From: Babylonia areolata
Lineage: Eukaryota > Mollusca > Gastropoda > Neogastropoda > Buccinidae
Direction: 5' to 3'
Assembly: GCF_041734735.1 (NCBI RefSeq)
Contig: NC_134878.1
Location: forward strand, 33,038,634-33,102,633
Length of the DNA: 64,000 bases
Made by a program: the position numbers and the translations under genes. Positions 22,387 through 34,066 of the stretch are shown here, in pieces; the stretch's first letter is position 1, and the number at the start of each line of letters is the position of its first letter. The notes under the pieces are model-generated. The model made no database searches. It was not told the DNA's origin and was given only the letters and a program-made list of their open reading frames with translations.

Positions 22387-24180
22387 CCCGGGCCAGGTCA
22401 GGGAGGGGGGGTGTTTGGGAGCCTGGGGGCGGGTGGAGACAGACAGGGTCATGGGTGATGTCTGCTTCATCGTGTTCTTATCATTATTCCTGGTGGAAGG
22501 ACTGACTGGTCGTGTCACTCGCTGAAGAGTGCGGCAGGTGCTTGACAGAATGCTTGTGATGGTGGTTTCTTCTCAGTCACACCTTGAGTGATTGTTGATA
22601 GAGTTGACGAGGGAAGCAGTTTCCGTTTGTTTTCAGTGAAGTCTCAGTACAAAACGGAATCATTTTTTTCCATTGGGACGATGAGGACCACACAATAATC
22701 CAGGTCGTGTGTAAGGGTGGGGAGGTCCCGGAAAAAAAGAAAGAAAAGAAAAAGACACATTCAGACAAAAGTCAAACTCTTGGCATTTCGGATTGCACAG
22801 AAAGCTGTGCACCATTATTTCGTGACCGGCGCAATATATACTAGAACTTTTGTTAACTGTGATAGACGCGCACCCAATTCTTCTTCACCAACAAAGACAG
22901 CGAAGAGAAACAGTACTGTGTGCAGACTATTGACGACCGTGGCTTATCATACATCTTGCAGACTTTGTTGCGCAGAAAGTGGAGAGTTCATACGGTGAAC
23001 ATCCTGCTCTGAACAGTGTGTAGGATTCTTGTCTGTGCATGTTTTGTCTTTCTGAGACTACACGCTTGTGTCTTCTGCTGTGCGCACGATACTGGACCAG
23101 TGCCATAGAACACAATTCACACCATGCTTGTATATTTTAGAAAGTAACGAAGGAAGGCTTGGCAGACTGAGTATCAAACGATCCTTGAAAACAGAGGTGA
23201 ATTAAGCCAGAGTGCAGTGGAAAACGAGATTTCACTTGACCCTTAGAATCTGTATGCTTTTTTGCGGGGTGGGGGTGTGGGGGGCTTTCTCAGGTTACAC
23301 CTCAACAACCCTAGGCAGTGGAGGCACTGACATAGTTGGTGGAACTTTGACACTAATAGTTATTCATCTAAATCCAGCAATAGTTTGTGTGTGTGTGTGT
23401 GCGCGCGCAATAGCACACACACGTGTGCACACATGCATGCATGGAACGAGCGCACGCATGCATTCACACACATAGAAACAGCAATAACAAACACATCCAC
23501 AACACAACACACCCCAGAATCAACACAACATTTTTTTCGCCCCATATTAAAACCAACAGGAGAAAACAACGAAATCGCTGTTTGCAAAATAATTGCTGAT
23601 CCAGTATCAACCTCATGCGCGTGCATTTGTCAGCAACAATCACATTTTTTTTTCCACAAGTACATAGTGTACTGGCAATCGGTCGTTTTTTGTTTTTTGT
23701 TGGTTTTTTTGTTTTGTTTTGTTTTTTGGGGGGGGGGGAATAGATTGTTTTGTTTTGATATAATGAGACAGTGGCCTACCTGAGCTTGCATGCATTCTGA
23801 AATGTTGAATCAATGATTCTGGCCTTCTGTCGTTTACCAGGCTGCCTGTGAATGCATGCATTGTGGAGTGGGGTTTTTTGTCGACAAAATCGATAAAAGG
23901 TAATGTCGTAGGAACGATAAACAATTATGTGTGTGTGTGTGTGTGTATGCGCGCTCGCGCGCGATTCTGTTCTACTGTGTTCCGATAAGTGTGGCTTTTT
24001 TTCCATTATGGATGAGGCTTTGTCTTGGTTGAATAGACTTGTACGCATTTGTTTTGTCACATTCAGACACTAAGGGTTATTTTCTCACCGGACGTCCTGT
24101 GTGGTTAACGCAAGGTACGATTATTAATAGGATAAGCGGATAAACAAGTTTCTGTCTGTCTGTCTGTCACAGCGTCTGGC
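22387..24180 (+). other. Probable 3' UTR and downstream flank of the FAM110-like gene
   Basis: No coding frame with family resemblance follows the TAG. An ATTAAA at 23546-23551 is a possible but weak poly(A) signal. The stretch includes a GT/CG patch (23385-23410), T- and G-runs near 23690-23740 and a (GT)n with CG at 23929-23962. The 3' end of the transcript cannot be fixed from sequence. Confidence 0.4.
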
Positions 24181-24183
<3 letters not shown>

Positions 24184-24227
<44 letters not shown>

Positions 24228-24282
24228 AGCCAGAGAGACCCTCAGACAGATATATAGGGAGATATACAGAGAGATAGATATA

Positions 24283-24320
<38 letters not shown>
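24184..24320. repeat. (AT)n ... (CA)n microsatellites
   Basis: About 36 bases of AT (24185-24220), a GATA/AGAT-rich middle, then CA from 24284 to 24319. Confidence 0.95.
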
Positions 24321-24321
<1 letters not shown>

Positions 24322-24360
24322 CAATAGAAAAAAAGGAAGACAACTAAACAGTTTGTTTGA

Positions 24361-24400
24361 TGCCCCGACCGGTTTCGACCACTGGTCTTTATCAAGGGCG
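24361..24400 (-). ncRNA. Hammerhead-ribozyme-like relic
   Basis: On the minus strand the 40 bases fold like a minimal type I hammerhead. Stem I is GCCC paired with GGGC; the core strand resembles CUGAUGA; stem II is GACC-AGT-GGTC, perfectly paired; then GAAA; a very short stem III; and a GUC cleavage triplet in the expected place before the 3' arm of stem I. At least two core positions differ from consensus, so catalytic activity is doubtful. Minimal hammerheads of this sort are known from Penelope-like retroelements and small retrozyme-type repeats of animals, including molluscs. The flanks give no coding trace of such an element. Confidence 0.4.
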
Positions 24401-25438
24401 TTTACTGGTATGTCAAAATGCAACACACACACACCAACATTTAGTAAGTGAAAAAAGAATTTAAATTACAAAAAAAAACAAATAAGTGAACAAAGCTAGT
24501 ATAGTTGGCGGCACCTCGTTAAAACGTTAATGTGTGAGTTGAATCTGACATACCTTTCCCTGGAACTTGACAGAGCAAGGAAGCTTGCATCAAGGGATGC
24601 GTCTACCATGATGGGTTTTGTGTGCGTGCGCATGTGTGTTTCTGTGTGCTCGCAGTTCCGTATATACCCATATACTGTCTAATGTGTATGTGATTCTCTA
24701 CGTCTGGGTCTGTACGAGTACTTAACGTGTATCTTGCTGAGAAAGGGATGGGATGGGGTGGGGATGTGGAGGTGTCGAACAACAGATCTGTTGTAATGTG
24801 GTCTGTCCCGGATCTATGAGAAAGTAAATTTCCACTTTTTTTTTTTCTTTGGTACGTCGAGAGAAAAGGGGATGAGGCCGTGTTTTATTTTTACGTGTGT
24901 GCGTGCGCGCTGTGTGTGTGTGAACGAGTGCCGCTGTAGTGTACATGTATGTGAATCGCGAGTGCCTGTCTCTGTGATTTATTGATTGATTGATTTTTTT
25001 CTCTTTCCATCGATACCCGCTTGAATCGACAAGTTATCCTATGTACTTTTTTTTTTCAGTTTGCAGTTTTTATTTTAATCCAGCCACTATGTCGCCATAA
25101 TTAAGCCACCAGATTGACGAAAGAATATACATGTATATTTATTCGTCCAGTATGAAGTTTGCACGAGATGAAGAGCCTACGTGTACAGCCTTGAAGGTTT
25201 TTGCTGACATTTCAGTAACGAGCTCGTTTTTACCATCCCCGGTTCTCATCAAACATTCATGTCTGCCGCTCGTCGTTCCTTCACACCTGGTGAGGTTTCC
25301 TGCTCTTCCTCCTTCTCCTCCTCTTCCTTTATTTCTTCCTTCTCCACCTCTTCCGTCTCTTTGTCCTTTTCCCTTCATTTGTTTTCTCCCTGTCAGTGAA
25401 CCTGAAATCAACTGTATGAACCACTTCTTCTGCTGCTG

Positions 25439-25468
<30 letters not shown>
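25439..25468. repeat. Poly-T run
   Basis: About 28 T; a second homopolymer, about 22 G, lies at 25583-25604. Confidence 0.95.
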
Positions 25469-25473
<5 letters not shown>

Positions 25474-25604
25474 CCCGAACTTCCCGAAATCTTTTGCCTT
25501 CGTGACTATCGAAGCAGAGGAGAGCTTTAGGTTCTACTGCTGTTAAAAGTTCCAAGACGGCAAAATAAGTGGGGTTTTTTTTGGGGGGGGGGGGGGGGGG
25601 GGGT

Positions 25605-27631
25605 TCCGGCCTAATATTCGTCAGTATTCTGCAAAAGTAATCGGATGAATATGAAAACGTACGTGTGGGCTTTGTGTAAGCGAGTTATGGTTCGATGATG
25701 TGGTCAGCCAATGGGAGTCATTGTTTCATTGTTCAATGTTGTGGCAGTCGCCTCATTGCCGTCAGCAGATCTCATGCGGGAGAGATCAGGCGGAAAAATT
25801 CACTATGAGCAGGTTTGGTTGCCTATAATATTGATTTTATTTAAAGCTGAATCAAAGCGCGCTGGTTCAGTAGTTCCGCTTTGCTGCAGCTTTTAGGCCA
25901 TGTTCGCTTTTTTCCGATACACATAAAGGGGGGTTGGAGGCCATATCCACCATTATTGTTTTATTATTGTTGTTGATGTTGCTGTTTTGGGGTTGTTTTT
26001 TTCCACGTGGTTGCCAGATTCTTACTGATTATTGTTCCCCAATAAAAATCAAAACGCTGAGGTCCACGCGGTGCATGTGGGGGGTATTTACGTTTGCGTG
26101 CGTTTCCTTTGCCCGCCTGTATGTCTGCAGTTGTTGTTTTCTTTACCCCGGGGGGCGTACATTTTTACGTCATTCTGGGAAAAGATGTGACGTGATAAGC
26201 CAAGAAGATACTAAGTGCTGTGGATATTTTGGAACCGAGACTGCATTGCTATTTTTACTCGTTTTTCACGCGTGTGTCGGCGTTAAGTCATGTGATCTGT
26301 TACCGTCTTATTTGTCAGGTTTGTCGTTAACGTCGTTGCAAGAGTATTAATTGTTACTGTTATTTGGTATCTCTTTCCATGATTATTGTACACAATGCTT
26401 ATGCTTTAAGTATATATGATTGTACTCATGAAGGCTTTTAGATCTTTTGGTGTTGTTTATGTAAGCGTGTTGAGAGGTTTGAAAGCATTATATAAGTATA
26501 CTACTATGATGATGATAATGATTATTATTATTATCATTATACTCAGTCTTTCAGATTCTTTGATTTCCCAAGGTGATCCTTTTCAGATCCAGGTTGTTCA
26601 GAAAATTAATTAACGAAAGAAGGCCAATCACAGCTCATCACAGGCACATAAAACACGATAAATGAAAGAGAAACTAAAACCAACAAATTCACACAAGGGA
26701 TCATTTCGGATCATTTATTGGGTTCAAAATCCTTTTTCTTCATTACCACCGTTGTCGGCAAGTCAGTGGACTTGGAGGCCCATTTATAGTGGTAAAAATT
26801 TCATTGGATCTTTCTTATAATGTTCTACTGAAATTTGACTTTACTGCTGTTATTAGTATAAAGGACGTAGGCCTCCTGGTTTATCTAACGCATTTGCGTA
26901 CAGTCTTACGAAAGATGGGACGTACACGTCTTGGAAAGGGGATGTAAAATGTCATTTTGATCAGAATTATGTCTGACAGTCCATGTGGACGTAACGATCT
27001 TCGTCATCAACGGTTGTGTGAATTCAGAAGATGAAAAATGGCAGTTGAGATCATCTTTTTGCACTGCCACTAAACACTTTGTTCGTATGTATACATGTTC
27101 AGTGTGTGGCTGACTGAACACCAGTGGTTCACTTGAGTGTTTGGCTGGAGTAATTTTGCTGAGAGTCGTTTGGAAGTGGGAGGGGGTCGTTTGGAAGTGG
27201 GAAGGGGTCGTTAGGAAGTGAGTGGGAGGGGGTCGTTAGGAAGTGGGAGGGGGTGGGGAGCGGGGGGAAGCTGCTATTGTTGTTTTGACTGTCATAATTT
27301 CTTGTTCTTTTCTTTTTTTCATAACAATTATCAGTAATTTTAATCATTAATTTTATTATACAGCTGACAATGGTTAGAATTTTTATCAGTTGTATTACTT
27401 AACTAAAGAACTGCTTTGTTCTGGAACCTTATATTAATAAGTTCTACCCTATGAAGGGCGCGAGGATAGCACACGATATACAGCTTAGTCTTCTTAATAT
27501 TTGACTTTTCCGATGAATTGGAGCGGCTTTTGTCCTCTCGGGAATAATGCATTAATAACAGTTTATTTTATATCGGTTGAAAATGATTGTGGTTGGCTTT
27601 TTGGGTTTTTTGTTGTTGTTTTTTCATTTAG
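25605..27631. other. Unclassified stretch
   Basis: No recognisable gene. A short (ATG/ATT)n patch at 26507-26540 preceded by GCATTATATAAGTA resembles the end of a dispersed repeat. A 27170-27260 stretch repeats GGTCGTT-GGAAGTGGGA three to four times (unit about 20-25 bases). Confidence 0.4.
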
Positions 27632-27890
27632 TTAACCCTTAAACTGCTGCTGGTGAGTATGGTCGTCAGTGAAGGGCTGTCACCTCACTGAGATGATAAT
27701 ATTGAGGTTACAGGTCAGGGTGTCTCCATCATGTTCTGTACTGGACCATTCTAATCCCTCTTTGGATTGCACTGCCTGTGTTCAGCAAAATCAGTTACGT
27801 AACTGGAACGTACACATTAAGTAATAACTGTACTCCAGGTTCAAAACACACTGATCTCGTTTTACCAAGGATCAGCAGCCAACGGGTTAA
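27632..27890 (+). mobile_element. piggyBac-type MITE, copy 2
   Basis: A 259-bp element bounded by TTAA at 27632-27635 and 27887-27890. The left end inward is CCCTTAAACTGCTGCTGG; the right end inward (minus) is CCCGTTGGCTGCTGATCC, so both ends begin CCC after TTAA as expected for piggyBac-type transposons, with an imperfect inverted GCTGCTG block. The interior shares TGAAGGGCTGTCACCTCACTG and GGACCATTCTAATCCCTCTT with the minus strand of copy 1 at 15771-16022. No ORF; it would have depended on a transposase encoded elsewhere. Confidence 0.78.
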
Positions 27891-28599
27891 CGATGTTGAA
27901 AGTATTTCATCAAGGTAAGACCGTTGTGACTGTCAGGTATGGAGTTGGCAACGCACGATTCTAAACCATAGTGTGTAACTCTGAATCCAAGGACAGACGC
28001 GGAATCCCGTAACATTTTGTGTTCACAAACTCACTCATAAACTGTTTTCGTATCCAGACACATTTAGGTTGAGGAATATGGATTTGAAGTAATATTTGTC
28101 AGCCCTGTTTAGTTTACACGGGTCACTGCTAATCTGGCATGTACCTTCAAATTTGTGTGTAAGTTGTATGAGTGCGCGCGAGGTAGAGGGGCGGGGTTGG
28201 GTTTTTTGTTTGTTTGTTTGTTTGTTTTTAACTGACGCACAATCAATATTTTATTTTGAATGCAATTTTGCTCATTGAATCGTGGTTTTGTTCCAGTTCG
28301 TTTGTGTTATTCGTATCCACGGCGTGTCTTATTGACTTTGCTCCGTGAATGATATATAAGCAGGATGTGTGTGTGTGTGTACTCAAAGGTGATGATGGTG
28401 AAGAGGCGTTGATACATACTATGATTATACACTATTTGGTTTTATGAAGTATGTACGATTCTCTCCAGATCCTTAAAGTTTTCACTGTTCTTTTTACGTT
28501 CTCTTCTCATATCCTCTGCTTAATACGTTGCATTATTTGTGTGCTGTGAGCTGTAATATAGGTATTTACGAGCGCGGGTCTGTGTGTGCGTCAGTGTGC

Positions 28600-28760
28600 G
28601 TGTGAGTGTGTTTAATGCATGCTTCTGTTGGGGGGATGCGTGCGCGTGCGTGCGTGCGTGCGCACGTGTGTGTGTGTGTATGCAATGCATGTCTGTGTGT
28701 ATTTTTGTCACAGACAGAAATGAGAAACCGCGAGAGTGCCTGTGTGTGTGTGTGTGTGAC
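28600..28760. repeat. (GT)n with CG patches
   Basis: Degenerate GT/GC alternation (28570-28612, 28637-28680, 28739-28758). Confidence 0.8.
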
Positions 28761-29036
28761 TGACAAACTAGGGAATGGGAAAGAGGAAGGAGACAGGTGT
28801 ATAATAGTAGCGCCCATGCATATTTCTCATTGTAACGTGAGCTATCATTATAAGCTGGGACTCGTTTGGCCGGGACAGGTGTGTGTGTCTGTCGGGCGCT
28901 AATTATAGCTGTTCAAATAATAATGCCACGCTTCGCACAGGACAGGACAGGACAGGTATTTCCACTGCAAGGGCAGGCAGCATGCACGCTTTTTCGATCC
29001 TTCCTTCACCGGGCACGGCCGTTCGGCATGTCAGCA

Positions 29037-29039
<3 letters not shown>

Positions 29040-29079
<40 letters not shown>

Positions 29080-29389
29080 TCTCTCTCTCTGCCTGTCTGT
29101 CTGTACCTCTCTCTCTCTCTCTCTCTTTGCCTGTTTCACTCTCTCTGACTCTCTCTCTCTCTCTGCCTCTCTCTCTCTCTCTGCCTCTCTGTCTCTCTGC
29201 CTGTCTCTCTCTGTCTCTCTGCCTGTATGTACATATCCCTCTCTCTTTGCCTCTCTCTCTCTCTCTCTCTCTCTCTGCCTGTCTCACTCTGTCTCTCTGT
29301 CTGTCTGTACCTCTCTTTCTCTTTGCCTATCTCACTCTCTCTGCCTCTCTCTCTCTCTCGCTCTCTTTACCTGTCTCACTGTGTCTCTG

Positions 29390-29422
<33 letters not shown>

Positions 29423-29446
29423 GCCTGTCTGTAGCCCCCCGCCACC

Positions 29447-29499
<53 letters not shown>
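29040..29499. repeat. Very long interrupted (TC)n field
   Basis: About 460 bases, almost wholly TC, punctuated by recurring TGCCTGTCT, TGTCTGTAC and CACTCTGTC words and by a C-run at 29444-29456. The open frames that cross it are simple-sequence artefacts. Confidence 0.95.
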
Positions 29500-29502
<3 letters not shown>

Positions 29503-29899
29503 CTCATGCTGGGACGCTCATTCGCTCTGCTCAAATCAAACACATCGAGGTGTTCGTTTGTTTGCAGGTACCCTGTCGTTAGGAGTATTCCGGTAAACGG
29601 CCTGTACATGAATTAATTGTCCGAATCTGTCTCTCTGTGTGTGTGTATGGGGTGGTGCGTGCCCAGCAGAAGCAAAGCTGTATTGATTGTAGTATACCAT
29701 CAGTGCAGGTCGCGGTTGTCTAGACTGTTAATTGTTTTAGGAAGGTTATTATTATGCTGTTAATTCTCTACGGAATACATTTCAGCTGACAGATCTTTGA
29801 ACATTGATTTTAGCAATCCACGGACGCGCGCGAGCGCGCATACAATCTCACGTACACACGTGCATGGAAAGCATTGAACATAATTTATTTACAGCGCGC

Positions 29900-29906
29900 G
29901 CATATT

Positions 29907-29966
<60 letters not shown>

Positions 29967-29970
29967 GAGA
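29900..29970. repeat. (CG)n-(CA)n-(GA)n microsatellite
   Basis: CGCGCGC, about 45 bases of CA, then AGAGAGAGA. Confidence 0.95.
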
Positions 29971-30249
29971 GAGACTTAACCCTTTGGACTTCTTCCTCTA
30001 TCTCCTCCCACCCCCTTCCTCTCCTGACTGACGTCACACACACCTGCCTCGGCCACCATGGTCCTTTTCCTCCCATTTGTTGGTTTGTTTGTTGTTTGTT
30101 AGTTCTCTCCAACTCTGCAGGTCCGGTCCGTTCATTGGTAATTTCTCAAGGTGTATGTGTGTGAGCGCGCGTGTGTGTTTATGTTTTAATTTCTTGACTA
30201 TTCATATTCTGCAGACGTAAAATAAAACTTCATTTTGGAAACTCTCTTT

Positions 30250-30266
30250 CTGTGTCTCTCTCTGTC

Positions 30267-30331
<65 letters not shown>

Positions 30332-30376
30332 CTATCTGTCTTTCTTTCTCTGTCTATCCCCTCTCTTTCGCCTGTT

Positions 30377-30414
<38 letters not shown>
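30250..30414. repeat. (TC)n with (TATC)n
   Basis: TC runs flank (CTAT)n at 30313-30337; a second TC run ends at 30414. Confidence 0.95.
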
Positions 30415-30419
<5 letters not shown>

Positions 30420-31016
30420 GCTGGCTCGCTGGCTGTTCGAACACAGGGTTTTGTCAGGGCAGCAGTTGCAACTCCAAGAAAGGCAGGTTATTAGCATTAA
30501 GTTTTCCTTCTTTGTACCGTTTGAAACTGACTTGACATTGAAGATTGACAGCAATGGTGCATGTACATTTTGTTTTTTTATTAATTGTTTTGATAAGGTT
30601 TGGTTGTTTGTTCAGTTTCTTGGTTTGGTGGTGGTTTATTTGGGTGTTGATGTTTGTTGTTGTTGTGTGTGAGTGTGTGTGTGTTTTGTTGTTGTTTTGG
30701 GGGGGTTTTGGGGGGGAGGAGTGCACGCGCGCGTGTGTGTGTGTGTGTGTGTGTGTGTTTGTGTGTGTCTTCGGAGAGGTCGACATTTCGGCACCAGAAG
30801 TTACCATGGGAACGTTTTGCAACGGCCAATGTTAATTCTGTGTGTGTGTGTTTTGTTGTTGTTGGAGTGTGTGTGTATTTGTTTGTGTGTGTGTTTATAA
30901 TACATTTTGTCTTGCAGAACATGCTTGACCCAATTAGTTTGCTGTTTTTAGTTATCTTTCGTGTGATGGTACTTTATTACACAATAACACATCTGCTTGA
31001 GTTGTTTTTTTTATTA

Positions 31017-31160
31017 TTATTCTTATTGTTATTACAGGCTAAATGCTGAAAATAGGACTTGTGCGATCCTTGAGTTGTTGTTGTTTTTTTTGTTTGTTTT
31101 TTTGTTGTTGTTTTTTTTAAATTCTTATTGTTATTACAGGCTAAATGCTGAAAATAAGAC
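31017..31160. repeat. Tandem duplication, about 105-bp unit
   Basis: TTCTTATTGTTATTACAGGC followed by TAAATGCTGAAAATA occurs at about 31019-31054 and again at about 31122-31158, with a (TTG)n/T-rich spacer between. Confidence 0.85.
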
Positions 31161-32386
31161 TTAAGCGTTCCTTTTCTTCTTCTTCTTCTCCTCCTTCTTC
31201 TTCCTTTTTTATCAAGTACAGAAAAAACTGAAGTTGAGATGTGTGCATATCTCGTCAAAGTTCGTAGAAATTATGTACGATTTCTTTTTCAGGATCAGTT
31301 GTCCTGCTTATCCTTTAAAGTATGGTTACAGTGATACCTTCTTGATGGCTCAAGAGAATGATGATAACTTCGAGAACCTGACATTAATTCTGATAATAGT
31401 TCGTCAGTATTGATGATAATATTGTAAAGTCGTGGAAGACAGGTGGGCATGTGGCTAATCACAAAACCAGCGCATCAACAAAAAGTTTATTAGATTGTTG
31501 TTTCAGAAATGTCTTCTTACACCATGAACATTGCATGGTTTCATTTCAGTAAATCAAATGTGTATCTATTTTTCCTTCTGTATTTTAACACTCGTGTGTA
31601 CGGGTGAAGCTAATTGAAATCTGAAGGATCCCGTAAACTATGAATATAATGTAATCTGAACTGCGACAAATTGTTGTGTTTTTGTTGTTGTTTTCTTCTT
31701 TTTTTACTTTTTCTTCTTCTTTTTTTTTTTATAAGGAGTGGGGGGTTTCACGTTTAGTTTCTTTTGCTTTATACTGTTTGTATTAACCCTGCTTATATAA
31801 AGAGTAAACGTGTCTTTCCATGTTATCTTTATTCAGATTCTGCTGGTGGTGATGGCTTGTGTAAGTAATAATACTTTTTTTTTTTAGTTTGTTCGTGTGC
31901 ACATTATTATGCTGTTGTTATCTACCCGAGAAGTTACACAATGTTTTGTTGAAAAAAAAAGTATGAGATATATTCCTTTGAAATATATAAACAGCAACTT
32001 TTTGTGGGGTATTGGAGGGGGTGGGGAAGAGGGGGTGGGGGGGGGAGGGGGGGCGTGTGTGCATGATTGACTGAATGGCTGGTTGTTTGGATCAGTCCTG
32101 AAAAAGCTCTGGTGGTTGGCTGAGCAATAAACATGCACTGTGAGTTGATTTGATTGGTTCGTCGTCTCTTTGATTTTCATTGATGGATTCTTTATTGGGA
32201 GCGGTTCGTTGGTGGGTGTGGGTGTGTGTGTGTGTGTGAAATATTTCATTTGGTTGTTTAAAACAATGGTAAGCTATATGACTAAGTTATAATGTCCTCT
32301 CGTTGCTAGCCGTCTTGGCTGTGTGAGAGATTCTTGTATGGGAGAATACGTAAATCAGAAACGTGTGTGTGATCTGGTGTTGAGAA

Positions 32387-32460
32387 GGATCTCTCTCTCT
32401 CTCTCTCTCTCACTCTCTCTCTCTCTCTCTCTCTTGCCTCTTTCCCTCCCTCCCTCCCTC
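32387..32460. repeat. (TC)n then (CCCT)n
   Basis: A TC run with one CACTC break, ending in three CCCT units. Confidence 0.95.
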
Positions 32461-32591
32461 ATAAGCACACACATGACACATAAACGAACGTGTCAGTCTT
32501 TGTGTACACACTCACTCACAAATGATAACGCACGCTATCACACATACAAGCACCCACCGTTCCCAGCTCCTCTCCAATATACCCTTCCAAA

Positions 32592-32594
<3 letters not shown>

Positions 32595-32629
<35 letters not shown>

Positions 32630-32634
32630 ACGGA
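32595..32634. repeat. (CA)n beside duplicated segment, copy 1
   Basis: About 32 bases of CA followed by CTGACGG; the same junction occurs before copy 2 at 34037-34067. Confidence 0.9.
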
Positions 32635-32647
32635 GCCTCCACTTAAC

Positions 32648-32798
32648 GAACATCGGCTTTTTCCACACAAAGGAAGACCCCGGATAACAAAAGACGCCCA
32701 GCTCGAAAGACAAGACGGGACCAGTGTGTGCCCGATTGCGAAACAGTCGCCACTCTTGTTATTTTCCCCTGTGCAATGTCTTTCTGGATACAAGGACC
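32648..32798. repeat. 151-bp direct repeat, copy 1
   Basis: It starts GAACATCGGCTTTTTCCAC and ends ATACAAGGACC. By eye every base matches 34067-34217. The copies diverge abruptly at the right (TTTCC versus AAGAG). No ORF that I trust. Confidence 0.9.
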
Positions 32799-33197
32799 TT
32801 TCCTTTTTATCGTACAGTTAGCCAGACAGGGATAGAAGTCGTTCGGTTCTTCAGACAGGAAAAAAAGAGAGAGAGAGAGAGAGAGAAGAAAGCAAGGAAA
32901 GAAAGAATTAATCATTGATGTACACAGCCTCTCATGAGCTTGAGTTTGATCACGATCGTTTTCATGTGGTGCGTGTTTTACAAAGAGGAAGTGTTGGACC
33001 CGGGTCGGATTTACTGCGGATGTCTGTAGAGTTTTAGTACACACACGAAGCACGCACGCACGCGCACACACACACACGTGCTCGCACACACTGACATGCA
33101 CACACAGACACTACACACTACGCTCGCGTCGGTGGGCACGTACACACACGCACTCTGTTTCGCCTGTTGTCTCTCTCTCTCTCTCTCTCTCTCTCTT

Positions 33198-33253
33198 TAT
33201 ACCCCCTCTCTCTTTCGCCGGCATGCTGGCTCGCTGGCTGTTCAAACACAGGT
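33198..33253 (+). repeat. Short dispersed repeat next to (TC)n
   Basis: CTCTTTCGCC, GCATGCTGGCTCGCTGGCTG and TTC(A/G)AACACAGG recur at 30362-30448, where a (TC)n run has expanded between the two halves. It is probably an old element carrying a TC-prone core. Confidence 0.6.
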
Positions 33254-33895
33254 GGTTTTTTTGTTGTCGTTGTTTTGTTTTGTTTTTTGTTGTTGTTGTT
33301 TTTTGTAGAAGATGGGGCGGGGGGGAGACAATTTCAGGCTATTTTGCAATACTGTTGAAATGATACGGATAGTATAGTACGCTCCATCACAAACATAAAA
33401 CGGATCTTCAAAACACTTCTCTTTCATTGTACAGCCTCACGTAACACATTCTCACTAAGGCCCCGGGACGTCTCTGTGCCACCATCTGTTCACGAATAAC
33501 CCACCACCACACCACCCCTTTTTGTTGTTTTTTTTCCCTGGCCCCCTTAATTTTTTCAAAGCAGATAGTTTCAGAGCTGTTTGACATGCTCTATAAAGAC
33601 TGCATGATTGTCCTGACAGCCCAAGATAAGCTGGCGGCAAACTGGCCGAAGAGAGACGGACAGGCCGCGGTGTCATGATGATTGTCGACAGACCAGATTG
33701 AGTGACACCACGGTCTTCTATACAAGTCCATGGGTGACACCAGCAAACTTGCTTACACCCGGAGTCTATCATATATTTTGGAGCGCCTTGACAACATGCA
33801 AGAGCATCTAAGTCCGATGAAGTAAATAAACGAAACGACAGGACATAATTATATAAGAGTTCTGGTACAGAGAGAGGGAGGAGGGGAGAAGAGGA

Positions 33896-34062
33896 CACAC
33901 ACACACACACACACACACGTTGTGGTTCGTCCGTCGGGATCGATGAGGACCATCTAGTCATCCTGGGGGGGGGGGGGGGGGGGGGGGGGGGTCGGGCTCT
34001 GTGGGTGCGCAGATGACTGGTCAGACCAATCCGCGCCACACACACACACACACACACACACT
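33896..34062. repeat. (CA)n interrupted by a LINE fragment and G-run
   Basis: CA runs at 33896-33918 and 34037-34062 surround the LINE fragment at 33921-34036, which itself contains a run of about 27 G (33965-33991). Confidence 0.85.
33921..34036 (-). mobile_element. 5'-truncated 3' end of the RTE-like LINE
   Basis: On minus this reads GCGCGGATTGGTCTGACCAG, then CATCTGCGCACCCAC, a C-run, then AGGATGACTAGATGGTCC and finally GGACGAACCACA. It matches the last 110-120 bases of the complete element at 51691-55798 (55698-55798) and includes the second half of its C2H2 zinc finger (ARIGLTSHLRTHRA). The end point coincides with the end of the complete copy, confirming the 3' terminus. The C-rich stretch between finger and stop has expanded. 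Confidence 0.85.
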
Positions 34063-34066
34063 GACG

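Noticed and set aside
21582-22518. Minus-strand and alternative-frame ORFs of up to 218 codons over the FAM110 exon
   Set aside because: They are shadows of a GC-rich coding exon; only the + frame carries the family motifs.
25131-25555. Overlapping + and - frames of 124 and 138 codons
   Set aside because: Both depend on a poly-T and pyrimidine-rich tract (poly-Phe or poly-Lys); no recognisable domain.
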